DNA from: an uncultured Oscillospiraceae bacterium
Lineage (GTDB): Bacteria > Bacillota > Clostridia > Oscillospirales > Ruminococcaceae
Direction: 5' to 3'
Length of the DNA: 64,000 nt
Assembly: GCA_910584715.1 (NCBI GenBank)
Contig: CAJUAN010000010.1
Span: 22,116 to 86,115 of the forward strand
The position numbers and the translations under genes are program-made. This document shows positions 54,937 through 63,469 of this stretch, piece after piece; the first letter of the stretch is position 1; each line of letters begins with the position of its first letter. The notes under the pieces are model-generated. The model saw nothing but the letters and a program-made list of their open reading frames with translations. It did not search any database and was not told the origin of the DNA.

Positions 54937-55263
54937 ATGGAAAATAGGAATTATAAAAATTTGGCATGGGGCTTTACCATACCGTCAATTATTTTAACAG
55001 CCCTTATGCTGCTCGGGATGAGCGCATCTGCTTCAAACATTGGCACGCTTTTGGCTTTTTTGTTTATCTTTGCGCTGTTGGCGCCGTTTTTTGCGCTGAT
55101 AGTATTTCTGACACTGGGTCTAAGCATCTGCGGAATGATCTTCTCAATAAGCGCTGCCAGGCGGGGTTATCCTAAAAACTGCTTTCTGCCTCAGCTTATC
55201 CTGTCCGTAATATGCCTGGCTTTTAACGGGATAATGCTCTTTGTTTCGGTGCCATGGATTTAA
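54937..55263 (+). CDS. small membrane protein
   Basis: A 108-residue protein with three or four hydrophobic helices (FTIPSIILTALMLLGM, TLLAFLFIFALLAPFFALIVF in parts, and LILSVICLAFNGIMLF). A basic loop AARRGYPKN lies between the last two. It resembles DUF4190-type small proteins such as the next gene. ATG 54937 follows AAAGGTAGAAGTCT. Function unknown. Confidence 0.7.
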   Translation: MENRNYKNLAWGFTIPSIILTALMLLGMSASASNIGTLLAFLFIFALLAPFFALIVFLTLGLSICGMIFSISAARRGYPKNCFLPQLILSVICLAFNGIMLFVSVPWI

Positions 55264-55364
55264 TGCGAAGGAGAGCTGCTTCTGTCTGCACATTTATCCG
55301 CAGCACATGGGGCTTCGACGCGGAGACCGTGTAGCCGGCAAAATTAAAAAAATTTTTACAAAAC

Positions 55365-55393
55365 TTGACAATATTTTTATTTTATGGTATACT
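55365..55393 (+). promoter_or_regulatory. promoter of the DUF4190-like gene
   Basis: TTGACA (55365-55370), 17 bases, TATACT (55388-55393). Confidence 0.8.
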
Positions 55394-55427
55394 TTGTGTT
55401 ACATTATGATTATTGGAGGTCTTTAAA

Positions 55428-55697
55428 ATGGAAGGAAAAAATTTAGCTATCGGAAGCCTTGTCTGCGGTATTCTTTCTCTTGTGTGTACATTTTTCGGAT
55501 ATGGCGCGCTTGTGGGACTTATCCTCGGTATCGTTGCGATCGTTCTGGCTGTAAACGCCAAGAAGAACGGCTTTGAGGACGGTATGCAGAAGGCCGGTCT
55601 TATTCTCGGAATCATAGGCACAGTGCTTTGCGGTATAACTTTTGTTGCTTGTGCGCTTTGCGCGGGCGCTATTGCCGCTGCTTCCACAATGTATTGA
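55428..55697 (+). CDS. DUF4190-like small membrane protein
   Basis: An 89-residue protein, ATG 55428 with GGAGG nine bases upstream. Two long hydrophobic segments enclose the conserved helix KKNGFEDGMQKAG; the start IGSLVCGILSLVCTFFG and middle ILGIVAIVLAVNAKK fit DUF4190. Such proteins are common in Clostridia and of unknown role. It shares no operon with the Lgt gene by clear spacing (63 bases). Confidence 0.78.
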   Translation: MEGKNLAIGSLVCGILSLVCTFFGYGALVGLILGIVAIVLAVNAKKNGFEDGMQKAGLILGIIGTVLCGITFVACALCAGAIAAASTMY

Positions 55698-55760
55698 TCT
55701 GTGATTCAGGTGTAAATGCTGTCGGTTTTAAACCGGCAGCGTTTGTTTTTGGGGTGGTTT

Positions 55761-56561
55761 ATGTTTCCTTTTATTGAAATTTTCGGCAGGCAGATACCTG
55801 TATACGCCATTATGGCGATACTGGGTGCTGCCGCGCTTTGCGGAGTCTCCGTGATTTTTGCAAAGCTCCGCGGAAAGGTGCCTGCCGAGGATATTTTCTA
55901 TATGCTTCTGTACGCGGGTATAGGCTGCCTTATCGGCTCCAAGCTGCTGTATCTTATCGTCAGCGTTGACGTTTATTGGCTTGACGGGAAAAGCCTTAAA
56001 GAGAATTTCCGGTACTGGCTTGTGCTGCTCACCTCAGGCGGACTTGTCTTTTACGGTGGTCTTATCGGCGCGGCGCTGGGCGCGCTTCGGTACTGCACCC
56101 ATTTTAAGGTACCGGCGGGAGACGCCTTTGAGACCGTCATCCCTGCCGTGCCGCTGTTTCACTTTTTTGGACGGCTCGGCTGCTTTGCGGCAGGGTGCTG
56201 CTACGGAAAGGAATATGACGGGATACTGTCCGTAACCTTTAAAAACGCAATAGGAGCTCCCAACGGAGTACCGCTGCTGCCCGTACAGCTTTTTGAAGCG
56301 GCGGGAAACCTGCTGCTGTTCGCGGTACTAACATTTCTGTACCTGAAAGCCTTTCCCAAGCTGAGCCTGACGGGACTGTACCTCGTCTGCTACGCCACTA
56401 TACGGTTCACGCTGGAATTTTTCCGCGGCGACGATATCCGCGGGAACGCACTCTCGCTTTCCGTTTCCCAATGGATAAGCATAGCCGCATTCGCTTTCGG
56501 AACAGTGCTTATAGTAAAAAAATGTAAAAATAGGGAAATATTGTCCCGCGGAAATTCATAA
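55761..56561 (+). CDS. Lgt-family prolipoprotein diacylglyceryl transferase
   Basis: A 266-residue membrane enzyme with seven helices. ATG 55761 follows GGGGTGG. The start FPFIEIFGRQIPVYAIMAILG fits Lgt. The signature region reads FFGRLGCFAAGCCYG, where classical Lgt has a GRxGNFxNGE-like motif; the GCCYG form is common in a Firmicutes branch of the family. The C-terminal TIRFTLEFFRGDD carries the conserved Arg/Glu region. It should add diacylglycerol from phosphatidylglycerol to lipobox cysteines, or act as a relative with another acceptor. Confidence 0.8.
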   Translation: MFPFIEIFGRQIPVYAIMAILGAAALCGVSVIFAKLRGKVPAEDIFYMLLYAGIGCLIGSKLLYLIVSVDVYWLDGKSLKENFRYWLVLLTSGGLVFYGGLIGAALGALRYCTHFKVPAGDAFETVIPAVPLFHFFGRLGCFAAGCCYGKEYDGILSVTFKNAIGAPNGVPLLPVQLFEAAGNLLLFAVLTFLYLKAFPKLSLTGLYLVCYATIRFTLEFFRGDDIRGNALSLSVSQWISIAAFAFGTVLIVKKCKNREILSRGNS

Positions 56562-56670
56562 AATATTAACACAAATATACAAAATCTATGATAAAATAAT
56601 AAAAGTATTTGTTATTTTGCCGAGATATAAAATTTTGCGGTACTTTTTTAGATAAAATTACAAAAAACAC

Positions 56671-56699
56671 TTGCAATGTCAACAAAAATTGTGTATAAT
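56671..56699 (+). promoter_or_regulatory. promoter of the CdaR-like regulator gene
   Basis: TTGCAA (56671-56676), 17 bases, TATAAT (56694-56699), leaving a leader of about 145 bases. Confidence 0.75.
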
Positions 56700-56849
56700 A
56701 AATTACATGAACGTGTTTATAGCAATGTGTTCAGGCATGGTTCCTGATATTTTTCGGCGTAAAAATCTCGCTGCGGTATTTCGTATTCCGGCGTTTTCGT
56801 ACTTTTAATGCCGATCTGCTCAGGCTAAAATGAAAGGATGACCGTCTAT

Positions 56850-57935
56850 ATGTCAAACAGACTGTTTCAGGGCTTAATTCATCAGATGAGGGACGCGATG
56901 GACTGCATTATCGGCGTTGTGGACTCCACCGCTACGATCATTGCTTGCAGCGAGCTTTCAAAGATCGGCACTACCAACGAATTCGTTTCGCTCGACCTGA
57001 GCGATTCACACGATATTTTTGTACGCGACGGCTATACATACAAGCCGTTCGGTTCCCATATAAAGCCCGACTACGCGGTTTTTGTGGAGGGTACCGATGA
57101 AAATGCGGCGAAGTACGCCAATATCATGTCTATTACCCTGTCCTCCATAAAACAGTATTACGACGAAAAGTACGACAGGACAAACTTTATCAAGAACGTC
57201 GTCCTCGATAACGTTCTTCCCGGCGATATCGTTGTAAAGGCGCGGGAACTCCACTTTAACAGCGACGTGAGCAGAGTCGTACTGCTGATAAGAATTATTT
57301 CCTCAAATGACGTTTCGGCTTTTGATGTTATCCAGAACCTTTTCCCCGACAAGGCCAAGGACTTCGTGCTGAATATTACGGAATCGGATATTGTCCTTGT
57401 CAAGGAAATAAAGAGCAACGTTGAGTCAAAGGACCTGGAAAAGCTTGCGAGGTCTATTTCCGACACGCTTTCCAGCGAGTTCTACACCCGCGTTAACGTG
57501 GGCATAGGTACCGTGGTAATGGGTATAAAGGATTTGGCGCGTTCCTTTAAGGAAGCTCAGATAGCCCTTGAAGTGGGCAAGGTTTTCGATACGGACAAGG
57601 TCATCGTTTCCTATGACAATCTTGGTATCGCAAGACTGATATATCACCTTCCCACCACGCTTTGCGAGACCTTTTTGCAGGAGGTTTTCAAAAAAGGCTC
57701 TATCGAGTCACTCGACCACGAAACTCTCTTTACTATTCAGAGATTCTTTGAAAATAACCTGAACGTGTCCGAGACGTCGAGAAAGTTGTTCGTACACAGA
57801 AATACTCTTGTTTACAGACTGGAAAAGATAAAGAAGCTCACCGGTCTCGACCTGCGGGAATTCGACCACGCTATCGTTTTCAAGATCGCGCTTATGGTCA
57901 AGAAGTACCTTTCGGCAAATCCCGTGAAGTTCTGA
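56850..57935 (+). CDS. CdaR/PucR-family transcriptional regulator
   Basis: A 361-residue protein. ATG 56850 is preferred to 56838, which abuts the AAAGGA site. The N-terminal half is a sensor-like alpha/beta region (IGVVDSTATIIACSELS). A GGDEF-like middle part (VNVGIGTVVMGIKDLARSFKEAQIALEVG pattern in parts) follows. The C-terminal PucR-type helix-turn-helix is FENNLNVSETSRKLFVHRNTLVYRLEKIKKLTGLDLR in pieces. These regulators respond to small metabolites; the gene precedes ftsEX but ends with its own terminator. Confidence 0.88.
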   Translation: MSNRLFQGLIHQMRDAMDCIIGVVDSTATIIACSELSKIGTTNEFVSLDLSDSHDIFVRDGYTYKPFGSHIKPDYAVFVEGTDENAAKYANIMSITLSSIKQYYDEKYDRTNFIKNVVLDNVLPGDIVVKARELHFNSDVSRVVLLIRIISSNDVSAFDVIQNLFPDKAKDFVLNITESDIVLVKEIKSNVESKDLEKLARSISDTLSSEFYTRVNVGIGTVVMGIKDLARSFKEAQIALEVGKVFDTDKVIVSYDNLGIARLIYHLPTTLCETFLQEVFKKGSIESLDHETLFTIQRFFENNLNVSETSRKLFVHRNTLVYRLEKIKKLTGLDLREFDHAIVFKIALMVKKYLSANPVKF

Positions 57936-58056
57936 TTTTCGGTAAGACGCGGCAAAGCAATAAACCGGCATGAAATTGCGGTCCTGCGGAGGTTCGGCGA
58001 AGGAGTTGTCCCCGACCGGACAAAGGGCGCGGTTAGGGAGCATTTTAATACGTTCA

Positions 58057-58101
58057 ATTTATGGGGGCAGAGCTGTTCTGCTCCCATAAATATTTTATTT
58101 G
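58057..58101 (+). terminator. rho-independent terminator
   Basis: ATTTATGGGGGCAGA pairs with TCTGCTCCCATAAAT and is followed by ATTTTATTT; it separates the regulator from ftsE. Confidence 0.8.
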
Positions 58102-58147
58102 GCAAAATTTGTTAATTTTAACTTTAGAGATAGGCGGTGCAAACCTT

Positions 58148-58816
58148 TTGGTTGAACTCAGAAATGTGAGCGTTACATATTCAAACGGCGTGGACGCTCT
58201 CCACGATGTAAGTCTAAGAATAAACGACGGCGAATTCGCCTTTGTTGTTGGCGAATCGGGAGCGGGAAAAAGTACCCTTATAAAGTTGCTTTTAAAGGAA
58301 ATAACTCCCACAAGCGGCAGGATAATGGTAAACGGCTTCAATCTTGAAAAGCTGAAAAAAAGCAAGGCGCACAAGCTGCGGCGCACTATCGGCTTTGTTT
58401 TTCAGGACTTCAAGCTGATAAACACCATGAACGTTTACGACAATGTTGCGTTCGTGCTTCGGAGCATCGACGCTCCCATTAAATATATCCGCAACCGCGT
58501 GCCCTATGTTATAAGCCTGGTTGGACTGAAGGACAGGGCGAAAAGCTTCCCTACGGAGCTTTCGGGCGGCGAGCAGCAGCGGGTCGCTCTGGCGAGGGCT
58601 TTGGTGAACGATCCCCAGCTCATAATCGCGGACGAGCCTACGGGAAACCTCGATCCCAAAACGTCCCTGGAGATAGTGGAGCTTCTCAAGGGCATAAACG
58701 AGTGCGGCACGACGGTCATGATGGTTACCCACGAGCACGAGCTTGTGCGCCATTTCGGCGGCAGGACTATCACGATCAAGGACGGTCGTATTACTTTTGA
58801 CGATTACATTGGGTAG
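58148..58816 (+). CDS. ftsE: cell division ATP-binding protein FtsE
   Basis: A 222-residue ATPase. The TTG at 58148 gives LVELRNVSVTYSNG, the normal FtsE start, with AGGCGGTG upstream. Walker A is GESGAGKSTLIKLLL, the Q-loop IGFVFQDFKLI, the signature LSGGEQQRVALARAL, Walker B LIIADEPTGNLDP and the H-loop MVTHEHEL. FtsEX transmits division signals to peptidoglycan hydrolases; a coiled-coil M23 peptidase gene follows ftsX, as expected for the PcsB/EnvC partner. Confidence 0.95.
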   Translation: MVELRNVSVTYSNGVDALHDVSLRINDGEFAFVVGESGAGKSTLIKLLLKEITPTSGRIMVNGFNLEKLKKSKAHKLRRTIGFVFQDFKLINTMNVYDNVAFVLRSIDAPIKYIRNRVPYVISLVGLKDRAKSFPTELSGGEQQRVALARALVNDPQLIIADEPTGNLDPKTSLEIVELLKGINECGTTVMMVTHEHELVRHFGGRTITIKDGRITFDDYIG

Positions 58817-58861
58817 AATTATTATTGAGATATACAATATGTATGGTAACATAAAAGCGAG

Positions 58862-58905
58862 AGGAGGACGCATTTTCCGGTATAAGGAAAATGCTTAACG
58901 ATAAA
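58862..58905 (+). promoter_or_regulatory. hairpin between Shine-Dalgarno site and ftsX start codon
   Basis: AGGAGG (58862-58867) is 37 bases before the ATG at 58905. A perfect nine-base stem, GCATTTTCC (58870-58878) with GGAAAATGC (58886-58894), lies between. Folding would leave about 12 unpaired bases, a workable distance. Confidence 0.6.
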
Positions 58906-59816
58906 TGAAGCTTAGCAGTATGAATTACCTGTTCGGGCAGGGAATGAAAAATATATGGACAAACCGAATAATGTCGGTGGCGTCCTTTTGTATCCTGTCG
59001 GTATCCCTTTTGCTGATAGGGTTTACCCTGCTTTTTACGGCGAACATAAACCGCTTTGTCAGCGGCGTTGAAAACAAGAACGAGGTGGTCATTTTCCTTG
59101 ACGAGGACGTGGACTCGACGATGGCGTCCGCAATGGAAAATACTATAAGAAATATACAAAATGTAGAATCCGTGGTATTCTACTCCAAGGACGAGGCTCT
59201 GGAGGACATGAAAAAAAGCATGGAGAGCGACAACGCCGACGAGCTTTTCAGCTACGTTGGAGAGGATAACCCGCTTCCCGACGCGTTCAGAATCAGGATC
59301 GCGGACATCGAGGAAATAAGCCCCACCCTCATGGATATAAACCGTCTGGACGGCATAGATTCTATCAAGTCCCCCACGGACTTTATAAACATTCTTACGG
59401 GTCTTAAACGCTTTATCGGGATAGTTTCGGCGGTCATTCTGCTGGCTCTGATACTGGTCTCCCTTGTAATAATTTCCAACGCGGCGCGGGCAAGCGTGGA
59501 CATCAGAAAACGCGAGATCGCCATAATGAAGCTTGTGGGAGCTACCAACACATTTATAAAGGTACCGTTCTTTGTGGAGGGTATGTTTCTGGGCGCGCTG
59601 GCGGGAATCTTCGCTTCGGCTGTGACCTGCTTCGGCTACTCGGAGCTTATCAAGGTTCTGTCTCAGGATATGACGATCTGGAGCATTATGTCTGTGAATG
59701 GCTTCATTCCCGTAAGCGAATTTGTTGTAAAGCTTGTTATTGGCTACGCCGCCGCGGGAATGATAATCAGCGGCTTCGGCACAGTTATGAGTACCCGCAA
59801 GTACCTCAAGGTTTAA
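58905..59816 (+). CDS. ftsX: cell division permease-like protein FtsX
   Basis: A 303-residue membrane protein. The first helix (SVASFCILSVSLLLIGFTLLF region, residues 24-45) is followed by an external domain of about 120 residues (NEVVIFLDEDVDS, VVFYSKDEALEDM). Three C-terminal helices follow, with KREIAIMKLVGATNTFIKVPFFVEG, the FtsX hallmark. It couples FtsE ATP hydrolysis to an external hydrolase. The start ATG has no close ribosome site; see the hairpin-bridged site upstream. Confidence 0.94.
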   Translation: MKLSSMNYLFGQGMKNIWTNRIMSVASFCILSVSLLLIGFTLLFTANINRFVSGVENKNEVVIFLDEDVDSTMASAMENTIRNIQNVESVVFYSKDEALEDMKKSMESDNADELFSYVGEDNPLPDAFRIRIADIEEISPTLMDINRLDGIDSIKSPTDFINILTGLKRFIGIVSAVILLALILVSLVIISNAARASVDIRKREIAIMKLVGATNTFIKVPFFVEGMFLGALAGIFASAVTCFGYSELIKVLSQDMTIWSIMSVNGFIPVSEFVVKLVIGYAAAGMIISGFGTVMSTRKYLKV

Positions 59817-59885
59817 TTAAAAGAAGATAACAAAATGATTTTTTATACCTTTTGCCGCAAAAAATGTCGGAAAGGAGATATGGGC

Positions 59886-61205
59886 GTGAAAAAAATATTC
59901 AGAAGAAGAATACTGCCCTTTGCGTTTGCAATGATAATTTCGGCGGGCTGTCTTGCTTCGGGAGTTACGGCGGACACAATGTCCGACCTGGAAGCTAAGC
60001 AGGCGCAGCTTGAAAAAGACCGCAAAAACGTTGAGGCGGCTTTGGAGGACTACAAGGGAAAGGCCGAGGAGGAGGCGGAGTACCTTAAAGAATACGACAA
60101 AAAAATGGAGCTTCAGGAAGAACAGGTGGCTATCGTGGAGGAGCAGATAAAGCTTCTCAACGAGGAGATAGAGGGTCTTGAAGCGGACATCGCCGTCAAG
60201 GAGGAGGAGCTGGACGTTGGCATCGAGCAGTTTCGTCAGCGGCTCCGCGCTCTCTATATGGCGGGAAACGACAGCCTTGCTTCTGTGATCGCGGGCTCCT
60301 CCGATTTCTACGATATGCTTGCCCGAATGGAGTTTGTGGAACGGGTCTCCAAGCACGACAACGATCTGATAGACTCCCTGAACGGACAGGTGGCTGCGCT
60401 TGAAGCTGACAAAGCTGCTCTCGGTGAAAAGCTTGAAGCACAGGAGGAAAAAAAAGTACAGGAGGAGAAGTACTATGACGAGCTTCGGGAGACCTGGAAC
60501 AACCACGCCGAGACCAAGAAAATGCAGGAGGATATGATATCCGACTACCGCAAGCGCGCCGACGAGATCGACGAGGAGCAGCAGCAGGTGGAGGAAGAAT
60601 TGCAGGCGGAGATACGCCGTTTGCAGGAGGAAGCCGAGCGCAAGCGTCAGGAGGAGGAACGTAAGCGCAAGGAAGAGGAAGAACGTCTCAGAAAAGAGGA
60701 GGAGGAACGTCGTCTCGCGGCAGAGGCAAGCGGTCAGGAGTACGTTCCCCAGGAGGTTCAGACCGACACATCGGGCACCTTTACAAGTTATTCCGAGACA
60801 GGCTTTATCTGGCCGGTGCCCACTGTGCGCAATATGACGGACGGCTACGGAAACCGCTGGATAGTTGAGGAACAGAAAAATAATTTCCACAAGGGCATAG
60901 ACATCACCAAGCCTGGCTGCGGCGGTACCCCCACGGTGGCTTCCGCGGGAGGAACGGTCATTCAGGCGGGAAACAACGGCAACGGGTACGGCAACTGCGT
61001 TATCATCGACCACGGCAACGGCGTTGCCACGCTTTACGCCCACCACCAGAGCCTTGCGGTAAGCGTTGGGCAGACAGTCAAGCAGGGCGACACTCTCGGC
61101 TACATAGGACACACGGGGTACGCTTACGGCGACCATCTCCACTTTGAGGTGCGTGTTGACGGTCAGCACACCAATCCGCTGAATTACGTGAATATAAATA
61201 ATTAA
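59886..61205 (+). CDS. coiled-coil M23 peptidoglycan endopeptidase (EnvC/PcsB-like)
   Basis: A 439-residue secreted protein. GTG 59886 is preferred, eight bases after AAAGGAG; the ATG at 59880 is only two bases away from it. A signal peptide ends near residue 35. Residues about 40-280 are a long coiled coil (EAKQAQLEKDRKNVEAALED and Glu/Arg-rich KRQEEERKRKEEEERLRKEE in parts). The C-terminal M23 domain has HKGIDIT and HLHFEV with the zinc ligands, plus LYAHHQSL. It should cut peptidoglycan cross-bridges when relieved by FtsEX, encoded just upstream. Confidence 0.93.
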   Translation: MKKIFRRRILPFAFAMIISAGCLASGVTADTMSDLEAKQAQLEKDRKNVEAALEDYKGKAEEEAEYLKEYDKKMELQEEQVAIVEEQIKLLNEEIEGLEADIAVKEEELDVGIEQFRQRLRALYMAGNDSLASVIAGSSDFYDMLARMEFVERVSKHDNDLIDSLNGQVAALEADKAALGEKLEAQEEKKVQEEKYYDELRETWNNHAETKKMQEDMISDYRKRADEIDEEQQQVEEELQAEIRRLQEEAERKRQEEERKRKEEEERLRKEEEERRLAAEASGQEYVPQEVQTDTSGTFTSYSETGFIWPVPTVRNMTDGYGNRWIVEEQKNNFHKGIDITKPGCGGTPTVASAGGTVIQAGNNGNGYGNCVIIDHGNGVATLYAHHQSLAVSVGQTVKQGDTLGYIGHTGYAYGDHLHFEVRVDGQHTNPLNYVNINN

Positions 61206-61225
61206 CCGTTTTATGGGGTAAGCTT

Positions 61226-62443
61226 ATGAATAAGAAAATTTCTCTCGGAATAACTATCGGACTTATGGCTCTGGCTGCTGCGGTGACGTTTATCATTACC
61301 TATAATTTCTCTCTGAACGTGTTCAACTCGAAGGTAAAAAGCGTTTCCGAAAAGGAGAGCATTTACGCAAAGCTTTCCGAAATGGACAAATACGTCCGCG
61401 CGAATTTTATCAGCGACATCGACGAGGACGCGCTTACCAACAGCATTATGAGCGGCTACGCGTCGGGACTGAACGACAGGTACGCACAATATTATTCCGC
61501 GGAGGAGTACGCTCAGCAGACCCAGAAGGAATCGGGCGTTGCCATAGGTCTCGGCTTTAACTGGGACAAGGAGGAAAGCGGTTATATCAAGATAGTGTCG
61601 GTTATGGCTAATTCCTCGGCGGACAGGGTGGGACTTGTTGCGGGGGACGTTATCACCGCCGTTAACAACACCGACGTTATCGCCTATGAAAACGGCTACG
61701 ACGAGGCGGTATCCCTTTTCAACTGCGACGAGGGAACCAAAGTCAAGCTGCATATAAAACGCCTTAACGAGGAGGGCGTTTCAGAGTTTTTTCCAGTTGA
61801 GGTGGTCTCAGAAAAGACTGAGATAATTTCGGTAACCGGTCGAATGATAGACAATATTGCGTACATAAAAATTTCTACATTCAATGAAAAGACCCCGGAA
61901 CAGTTTGGTACTATTCTGAACAATCTTATAAGCAACGGCGCGGAAATGGCTGTTTTTGATGTCCGCGATAATCTGGGAGGACTGACGACCTCGCTTCAGC
62001 AGACTCTTGACTGCATTCTCGGAGACTGCGACGTTGTAACGGCTTATTACAAAGATTCGTCGGAGACCGTTATCCATACAACGGAAGCGGAGCAGATAAA
62101 AATGCCCATGGTCGTTTTAGTAAACGGCGGCACAGCTTCCTGCTCGGAGCTGTTCGCGTTTGCTCTCAGGGACGAAGCCAACGCTCAGATAGTCGGTACG
62201 CAAAGCTATGGAAAAGGTGTGATGCAGAAGACTCACAAGCTTATGGGAGGCGCGGCGATAAAGATCACCGTTGCGACCCTCCAGACCAAAAACAGCGGGG
62301 ACTACAACGGTACGGGAATCAAGCCCAACTTTGAAGTAGCTCTCCCTGCGGAAATTGATCTCTCAGTGCTTTCCGAGGACGATCAGCTTCTGTACGACAA
62401 TCAGCTTGTAAAAGCAATAGAGGTTGTTTCAACCATAAGATAA
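61226..62443 (+). CDS. ctpA: C-terminal processing peptidase, S41 family
   Basis: A 405-residue protease with an N-terminal membrane anchor (LGITIGLMALAAAVTFIITY). A PDZ domain spans about residues 100-190 (SADRVGLVAGDVITAVNN). The S41 core contains VFDVRDNLGGLTTSL, the catalytic Ser in NGGTASCSELFAFAL and the Lys in GTQSYGKGVMQK. Such enzymes trim or degrade envelope proteins, including cell-wall hydrolases, which suits its place 20 bases after the M23 gene. Confidence 0.94.
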   Translation: MNKKISLGITIGLMALAAAVTFIITYNFSLNVFNSKVKSVSEKESIYAKLSEMDKYVRANFISDIDEDALTNSIMSGYASGLNDRYAQYYSAEEYAQQTQKESGVAIGLGFNWDKEESGYIKIVSVMANSSADRVGLVAGDVITAVNNTDVIAYENGYDEAVSLFNCDEGTKVKLHIKRLNEEGVSEFFPVEVVSEKTEIISVTGRMIDNIAYIKISTFNEKTPEQFGTILNNLISNGAEMAVFDVRDNLGGLTTSLQQTLDCILGDCDVVTAYYKDSSETVIHTTEAEQIKMPMVVLVNGGTASCSELFAFALRDEANAQIVGTQSYGKGVMQKTHKLMGGAAIKITVATLQTKNSGDYNGTGIKPNFEVALPAEIDLSVLSEDDQLLYDNQLVKAIEVVSTIR

Positions 62444-62461
62444 AACGAAAGGGGCGGTTTT

Positions 62462-62782
62462 GTGCTCGGAGATATAAACGCTTTGCTCGGTATGCTCATA
62501 GTTATGCTGTTTTTTTCTGTTATCATGGACGGCTTTACAATTTTCAATATTCTGGTAAGACATTCCGACGACGCCATTGAGTACGCCTGCGTGGGGCTTA
62601 AATGGCCTAAGATAGTTCTTGTATTTTTTTTCGGGGTTGTAATGCTTTATTACTCCTTTTCGGTTAAGAATACTCCGCTTGTCACTGTAGGCGAGTTTGT
62701 TCTGGGACTTCTCCTTTTGGCGGACGGCGTTTTGAGTACCGTTGTAAAGAAAAAATACGGTAAAAAGGGCGCGAAAAAATGA
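62462..62782 (+). CDS. small membrane protein in the ftsEX-ctpA operon
   Basis: A 106-residue protein starting at GTG 62462 behind GAAAGGGGCGGTTT. Three hydrophobic segments (LLGMLIVMLFFSVIMDGF, IVLVFFFGVVMLYYSF, VGEFVLGLLLLADGVL) and a basic tail (KKKYGKKGAKK). It overlaps the next gene by four bases. No family recognised. Confidence 0.78.
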   Translation: MLGDINALLGMLIVMLFFSVIMDGFTIFNILVRHSDDAIEYACVGLKWPKIVLVFFFGVVMLYYSFSVKNTPLVTVGEFVLGLLLLADGVLSTVVKKKYGKKGAKK

Positions 62783-63432
62783 GACCGTTTAAAATATTCA
62801 AGAAAAAATGCAGGTTTGAAAAATCCTTGCTTATACTTTCGGAAAAGGGATTTTCGGAGGAGTACGCGGAGTCCCTCAGGACAGAGCTTGCGGCTGCGGA
62901 GCGGGAACAGGATATTGCAAAGGGAAAAAGTTTTCTTGCAAACGCCCTGCTGATACTGGGAAATATAACCGAAGCATACCAAACCTTTGAGGATACCGAC
63001 CTGAAAAAGCTGGAGCCGCACCTTGTAGGTAACCTTGTCAGCAACATGATCTTTGCCGATTTTGTGCGGGATAGGTTCAAGTGCGCCGAGGAGCTGTACC
63101 AAACCCATAACGCGGCGATACTGGGGGAGCACAGCGACGCTTCAAAGCGCAGTCTTGCCATACACGAGCATATAAAAGGGCGGTACGAGACCGCCGTGGA
63201 AATACTGGTAAATATGATGGACAGCGAGTGCAGATTCCTGGATATCTGCATGGTAAAGTCAATGCTGCGGCTTGATATGTTCGAGCAGGCCGCAGATTTT
63301 TCAGCATACTTCAACAGATACATGAACTGCGGGGAGCTTTCCGAAGAGATAAAGAAGCTCAGAAGCAAAATTATTGGGGGACTTCCTCCGAAACGAAAAG
63401 CCGACTACATAAAAAGCAACGCCAAAGGATAA
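62779..63432 (+). CDS. TPR-like cytoplasmic protein
   Basis: A 217-residue soluble helical protein coupled by an ATGA overlap to the membrane protein before it. The start MRPFKIFKKKCRFEK is basic. Helices such as GKSFLANALLILGNITEAYQTFED and SLAIHEHIKGRYETAVEILVNMM resemble tetratricopeptide pairs without strict consensus. With its membrane partner it may form a small complex at the division site; this is inference. Ends in its own terminator. Confidence 0.75.
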   Translation: MRPFKIFKKKCRFEKSLLILSEKGFSEEYAESLRTELAAAEREQDIAKGKSFLANALLILGNITEAYQTFEDTDLKKLEPHLVGNLVSNMIFADFVRDRFKCAEELYQTHNAAILGEHSDASKRSLAIHEHIKGRYETAVEILVNMMDSECRFLDICMVKSMLRLDMFEQAADFSAYFNRYMNCGELSEEIKKLRSKIIGGLPPKRKADYIKSNAKG

Positions 63433-63452
63433 ATTCCCTTGGCGTTATTTTT
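63418..63452 (+). terminator. rho-independent terminator
   Basis: AACGCCAAAGG (63418-63428) pairs with CCCTTGGCGTT (63436-63446) followed by ATTTTTAA; the left arm lies in the last codons of the gene. Confidence 0.85.
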
Positions 63453-63469
63453 AATGATTTTCAATTGCC

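Noticed and set aside
57936..58056. Structured non-coding RNA between the regulator gene and its terminator
   Set aside because: GC-rich with small inverted repeats, but no match to 6S, SRP, RNase P or tmRNA landmarks; most likely 3' untranslated region.
59817..61169. Long minus-strand frame of 450 codons opposite the M23 peptidase gene
   Set aside because: It is a Leu/Phe-rich shadow of the Glu/Lys coiled coil on the other strand, with no ribosome site and no domain.
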